Below are positions 7,045 through 10,702 of a stretch of 10,702 nucleotides of DNA, piece after piece (the stretch's first letter is position 1; each line of letters begins with the position of its first letter). The notes below the pieces were generated by a model. That model saw only the letters and a program-made list of their open reading frames with translations, was not told the DNA's origin and did not search any database. The DNA is from Pleurotus ostreatus/Saccharomyces cerevisiae fusant (Eukaryota; Opisthokonta). Where the stretch lies: contig JAMQCK010001213.1 in assembly GCA_024196135.1 (NCBI GenBank), positions 1 to 10,702 of the forward strand, written 5' to 3'. The position numbers were made by a program, and so were the translations under genes.

Positions 7045-9109
7045 ATGTTCTTTCCATTTCTTCTCTCCGCCTTCGTCGCCGGCGTTCATGCCGCGCTCCC
7101 CTTGATCGCCCGCCAGGCTGCTGACGGCGCCGGCACCGACAACGCCAACGGCACCGCAGCCGCCAACGCGACCGCCGCCCGCGCGGGCATCCAGAGGCTG
7201 TCGCTCTCCAGCGGCAAGACGTGCGTCGCGGGTCATCGCGCGGGAACTCAGCTGACCGCCCGCGCAGTTCGTACTACACCGAGCTCAAGACGGGCGAGAT
7301 CACCTTTCGCGTTGCGCTCGACACGGCCTCATCCGACTTGTGGCTCTTCTCTTCGGCATGCGCGAGCGACCAGTGCCAGGCAGTACCGCGATATCCGCTC
7401 GGCTACGCCAGCCAGACGTTCGCGGCGGTCAACGACAACGAGACCGAGTTCCGTGCGTCGTACTCGGATGGCTCAGGTGCGCGAACTATATCCTGCCCAT
7501 CTTATCTCTCCTGACATCCTCGCAGCAATCTCAGGATACATAGCGAGGGAAACAGTCGAGGTGGCCAACTTTTCCGTCCCCGATCAGGCATTCGGTGCGT
7601 CGTTCTCATCTCCGGTTCATTTACTCCCTGTTGACCACCCTTAGGTATGATCACCGACGGTAATGTCAGCATGACGGACGACATCAGCGGCCTACTAGGC
7701 CTCGGCTTCCCCCGCCTATCCACCATCGCGAACAGCAAGGTGGCGAACTGTGCGCTACCCCGTCTCACCGCCTTGACCAATGATCACTAAATATACCCTC
7801 AGCCACACCCTTCTTCCCGACGCTTGCGCAGCAGGGAAACCTGACCTATCCCCTGTTTGGCTTGAGCTTGACGTACAACAACTCCGGCACACTGTCGCTC
7901 GGTGCCGTGGACTCGTCGGTGGTCAAGGACATGTCCCAGGTCGGGTGGAATCAAGTCGTCGAGTTTGCACCGGCACCGGGCAAGGGCGATGAGTCGAGCT
8001 ACTTAGAATGGGCGATTCCCATGCCCGCCTTCGGCGTCAATGGCACGCAGGTTACGACCAAGCCAAGCTACCCCGACATCACAGCCAACACTTCTCTGGC
8101 CCTGTTTGATATGTGAGTCACCTGGTCGAATTCGTAGTGACTGCGCTAACATATCCTAGTGGTAACAATGGCATTTACGGACCATTTGAGGACGTGAGCA
8201 ATCCGGTTTACCCAAGCTAGCTACGATACTCATGATCTCCAGGTCAAGAACTTGTTTAACATGATTGATAGTGCTAGGCTAGTGGACGAAGGTGAGCAGA
8301 CATCAATCATGCTCATACCTCGCACGCTGATGTACATCGCAGCTGGTCAATGGGCCATCCCCTGCGACACGGTCGAGCCAATGACTCTTACGTTTGGCGA
8401 GCGCAACTACACGCTTCAGCCTTCTGACTACTTGATCGGCCCGACGGCCAACAACCCGAGCCTGTGCTTGACGTGGCCAAGAGCGGCCTCCCCTGCAGCG
8501 ATTGGCATTGATTGGCAGATTGGGCAGCCCTTTTTGAGGACAGTTTACTCGATCTGGAGGTTCGCGCTTTTTCGCAATAATCCTGACTCGCTACTCACTG
8601 TCTTCCTTCACAGCTACGGCATCGATGGCGTCGAGCCTCCTTTCATCGGTCTCTACCCGCTTTCGAACGCGACCAACTCGACACAAAATGTCGAGTACCT
8701 CTCCTCCTTCTTTTCCTCAATGTCCGCGACTTACGCCACCGAGCTGCCCAATTCGCTCCTCCCCACGCCGACGGACACCATCCAATCGTACGCGCTCGCC
8801 TCGACCGTCACCGCGCCTACAGGCGGCATCGTGACCTCCGGGCTCGCCACGGGCACCTACAGCGCGCTCTTCGGCGACGCGACCGCCCCATGGAACCTCA
8901 GCGCGATACCAACGATCTCGCCTTCGCCTACAGTAACAACCGTGACGCTCACAGACAAGCATGGCGACGTGACCACGTCGACGTCGACCTCGGAAAGCGT
9001 GCAGCTGGGCGTGCCGCCGGGGTACAACGCCGCGCGGCAGCACGGCGTGTCGTGGCGCGCGTTCGCTGGGGTGACTGTTGCTGTGGCGCTATACCACTTC
9101 TTTGCATGA
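7045..9109 (+). CDS. Secreted pepsin-like (A1 family) aspartic protease, probably GPI-anchored
   Basis: Exons: 7045-7220, 7268-7476, 7526-7594, 7645-7749, 7803-8112, 8160-8193, 8243-8291, 8343-8559, 8614-9109; total 1,665 bp, exactly 555 codons (554 aa). The N-terminus is a signal peptide (hydrophobic 2-14, likely cleavage after VHA at 16), followed by a short Ala/Asn-rich stretch with N-glycosylation sequons. The catalytic core starts near Y61. The first active-site motif is ALDTASSDLW (D77), followed by C90-x4-C95. The flap is SYSDGSAISGY with Tyr124. The second active-site region is LALFDIGNNGIYGP (D289). A second cysteine pair is C325/C359, and PPFIGLY near 395-405 is the hydrophobic-hydrophobic-Gly element. 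The C-terminus has a Ser/Thr-rich stretch, a small-residue site near NAA, and a hydrophobic end (AFAGVTVAVALYHFFA), a GPI-signal pattern. The DTA (not DTG) and DIG motifs make activity uncertain. Predicted to act at the cell surface or wall on proteins; the substrate is unknown. Confidence 0.92.
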
Positions 9110-10606
9110 ACGCTGGTCGCATTTGTTATTTAACCGCCTACCGCCTACCCTCCCTCCCCCACTGCACCGCGCCCGAACTTTCTGCATCCGCCACCGCCCT
9201 CGGACTTACTCCTCCTACCCTGCCTCCACCTCACCTCATCCTACCGCATCCCCTACTCCCTCTCTCCTACCCTCACCCGCTGCCCTTCGACCTTCCACCC
9301 GCACTGTCGCTAGTCGTGTTTACAGTTATAATTCGCTATTGTCCGTTGCTTATACCGCCGCGTACTTTGTTGGCGCCATCGTGCTCTCCCTGTATCACTA
9401 CGCATATCGTCGTCGTCGCATTCATGGACATTGGACCTTATTGACTTGGAGCTCGTCATGACTTGCGTGCTTATCTGCTCGTCTACACCGATTCCTGGTC
9501 TCACTGGGCATGCTCTTGGCCTCGAAGTCTCCTGAATACGGCGCGGGTTTGCCAGAAGTCACTGGCCCCACTGGTTCCAGGCATGTGGATACGTGTACGC
9601 TGTTTATACTCGTAACCAGAAATAGACCCGTTGACGAGACCTGCTGGATGCGATGACGCTGGCGCTGTAAGTACGGTATGTCCGTGACCCGCACGTACAC
9701 TATAGCGATAGTAATACGCCAGGGCAGACAGCGTCAAAGCTCTCCCCAGCGAGCGCCACGGCCGCAGACTAGCTTCTTGCGACTCTGCCGCCTTAGCGCT
9801 TAGATGTGCGACATGAGATCGCGCTTCGCTGCCTCGGTGGTTGGCTGGCCCACATCGTTGGATTTCTGGAGAGGAGGGGCTCTCCAGCGCTGTCAACAGC
9901 CTCGACACGGTATCGGATTAATGAGATTCACGGGAAACGAGGACAGGCTCGAACACTCGGGGTCCGCGCACTTAGGTTCCATGCGAGAATCGGCTCCGAA
10001 GACGATTGTGGCAACCTCCGACATGAGTTGAACCTTCGAGCCACCTTCTTGTACAGCAACCCACGGCTTCTTGGTAGCAGAATGCGCGAGCTGCCTACAG
10101 GACGCTCTCGGAATTCTTGCGACTTGCTCAAGGAAAAGTGTAATGCGCTGACTCGAGAAATCCTAAATTATTCTACGGGCAGTAGGGAGCAGGAAATCGG
10201 TCCGCCATGGCCAGGGGGTGTCCGGAGGCCAGAAGACTAAGAGACCTCGCTGACAGCTCATGGCAGTCCATGGTGGACCCTGGGGATGTAAGTAGAAGTC
10301 ATGGGTGATTTTCATCGTCTCTTGCTTAAGAGCAATGGATTTTCGCGCTTTCCCGATATAGGCATTTACACGTCGGTCGCACCTCATCCGCTTCTTCTGC
10401 GTCAGTAATGCAGCTCGTGGTCGTGCTCGAAAATTTCCCTTATCGTAGTGGAGTTGGTGTGGTGCATTCTCAGGACTTGCTCCTACTCTATCGTCGCTGC
10501 CGGCAGCCAGGGTCCACGCTGCGAAAGTACTTAAGGCCTGCGAGACGAGGCAATCGAGGTTCCTTCCTAAATCAGTTCAGCGTATATCAACCTTACCGCA
10601 GCCCAG
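9110..10606. other. Gene-poor region downstream of the protease
   Basis: About 1.5 kb without a gene I can support. Just after the protease stop comes TTTGTTATTTAAC, a plausible 3'UTR start, then a strongly pyrimidine-rich tract (about 9140-9300). From 9450 to 10600 the sequence has mixed composition, with several open frames of 64-144 codons on both strands. None has a recognisable domain, and the longest (9806-10240, +) lacks an ATG start. Weak inverted repeats occur (ACTAT/ATAGT at 9699-9712, GTCCA/TGGAC at 10266-10278). The right-hand part should hold the promoter of the gene starting near 10679, with TATAT at 10583 and CGG-T-CCG at 10198-10204. Confidence 0.6.
9140..9300 (+). repeat. Pyrimidine-rich (C/T) low-complexity tract
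   Basis: About 160 bp dominated by C and T with short CCTCC/CTACC/CCCTC runs, just after the protease coding region. It may belong to the protease 3'UTR or mark a promoter-like stretch. No perfect period is visible. Confidence 0.6.
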
Positions 10607-10666
10607 GTACGTCGAGTCCGTCGTTGTCGTTGTCGTCGTCGAGCGCGCGCTGACCTGCAAAAACAG
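10607..10666 (+). other. Probable 5'UTR (or early) intron of the gene at the right edge
   Basis: CCCAG before GTACGT, a GCTGACCT branch-like site about 20 bases before the end, and AAAACAG as acceptor make a good 60-bp fungal intron. It contains a TCG/TTG-rich microsatellite (GTCGTTGTCGTTGTCGTCG). It ends 12 bases before the ATG at 10679, so it most likely interrupts the leader. An upstream coding exon is also possible, because a frame from 10408 stays open to this donor. Confidence 0.5.
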
Positions 10667-10678
10667 ATCTTCAGCAGC

Positions 10679-10702
10679 ATGGACAACGATTCTTCCGCGT
10701 AC
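10679..10702 (+). CDS. First eight codons of an unidentified gene, cut by the right edge
   Basis: ATG followed by seven codons (MDNDSSAY), running off the window. The start is supported by a purine at -3 (AGCATGG with G at +4) and by the intron ending shortly upstream. Eight residues are too few to recognise a family. If the intron at 10607-10666 is coding rather than leader, the true frame would differ (a frame giving DLQQHGQRFFRV is also open), so this start is tentative. Confidence 0.4.

Noticed and set aside
8890..9461. Open frames running past the protease stop, one ending with a membrane-like hydrophobic stretch and RRRR
   Set aside because: They overlap the protease end in other frames, have no ATG after the protease stop that opens the frame, and pass through a C/T-rich tract; best read as 3' flank.
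9501..10240. Open frames of 135 codons (minus, 9501-9908) and 144 codons (plus, 9806-10240)
   Set aside because: No recognisable domain; the plus frame lacks an ATG start; both are plausible chance frames in GC-rich DNA and overlap each other.
9110..10606. Possible transposon or solo LTR remnant in the gene-poor stretch
   Set aside because: I found no long terminal repeats, target-site duplication pair or transposase/reverse-transcriptase-like frame; only short inverted repeats of about 5 bp.

Overview
The window looks like nuclear DNA of a filamentous basidiomycete, probably an Agaricomycete. It is GC-rich. The genes are cut by many short introns (mostly 47-83 bp, GT...AG, CTAAC/CTGAC-like branch sites). 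The proteins are a fungal Zn2Cys6 regulator family and a secreted pepsin-like protease. I placed exon-intron borders by hand from reading frame, splice signals, paralog comparison and remembered family patterns. No alignment or transcript was available.

Layout, all genes on the + strand. (1) 1-1656: 3' half of a Zn2Cys6/fungal-specific transcription factor (TF-A), cut by the left edge. (2) 1657-2732: intergenic and promoter DNA with a 21-bp GC-rich hairpin, a CACGTG palindrome, a GAGACG repeat and two upstream ORFs. (3) 2733-6427: a complete tandem paralog (TF-B), 14 exons, 952 aa, with a predicted 6-nt microexon inside the zinc cluster. (4) 6428-7044: intergenic, with a 3-codon uORF just before the next gene. 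(5) 7045-9109: a secreted, probably GPI-anchored A1-type aspartic protease, 9 exons, 554 aa, with unusual active-site motifs. (6) 9110-10606: about 1.5 kb with no gene I can support. (7) 10607-10702: a likely 5'UTR intron and the first eight codons of another gene.

How the parts relate: TF-A and TF-B are tandem duplicates. They share exon borders, exon lengths and a short C-terminal motif. They differ by one cleanly present/absent intron and have diverged in their low-complexity tails. The regulators, the protease and the last gene share one direction but are separated by 0.6-1.5 kb, so there is no operon-like arrangement. A CGG-N-CCG 7-mer, the half-site form many Zn2Cys6 proteins bind, occurs once in each of the three intergenic regions. 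Any regulation of the protease by TF-A or TF-B is only a hypothesis.

I see no rRNA, tRNA, CRISPR array or recognisable transposon. The most striking points are the 6-nt microexon that completes the zinc-binding cysteine, the paralog intron difference, the last intron that makes an immediate stop if retained in both paralogs, and the protease active-site changes.
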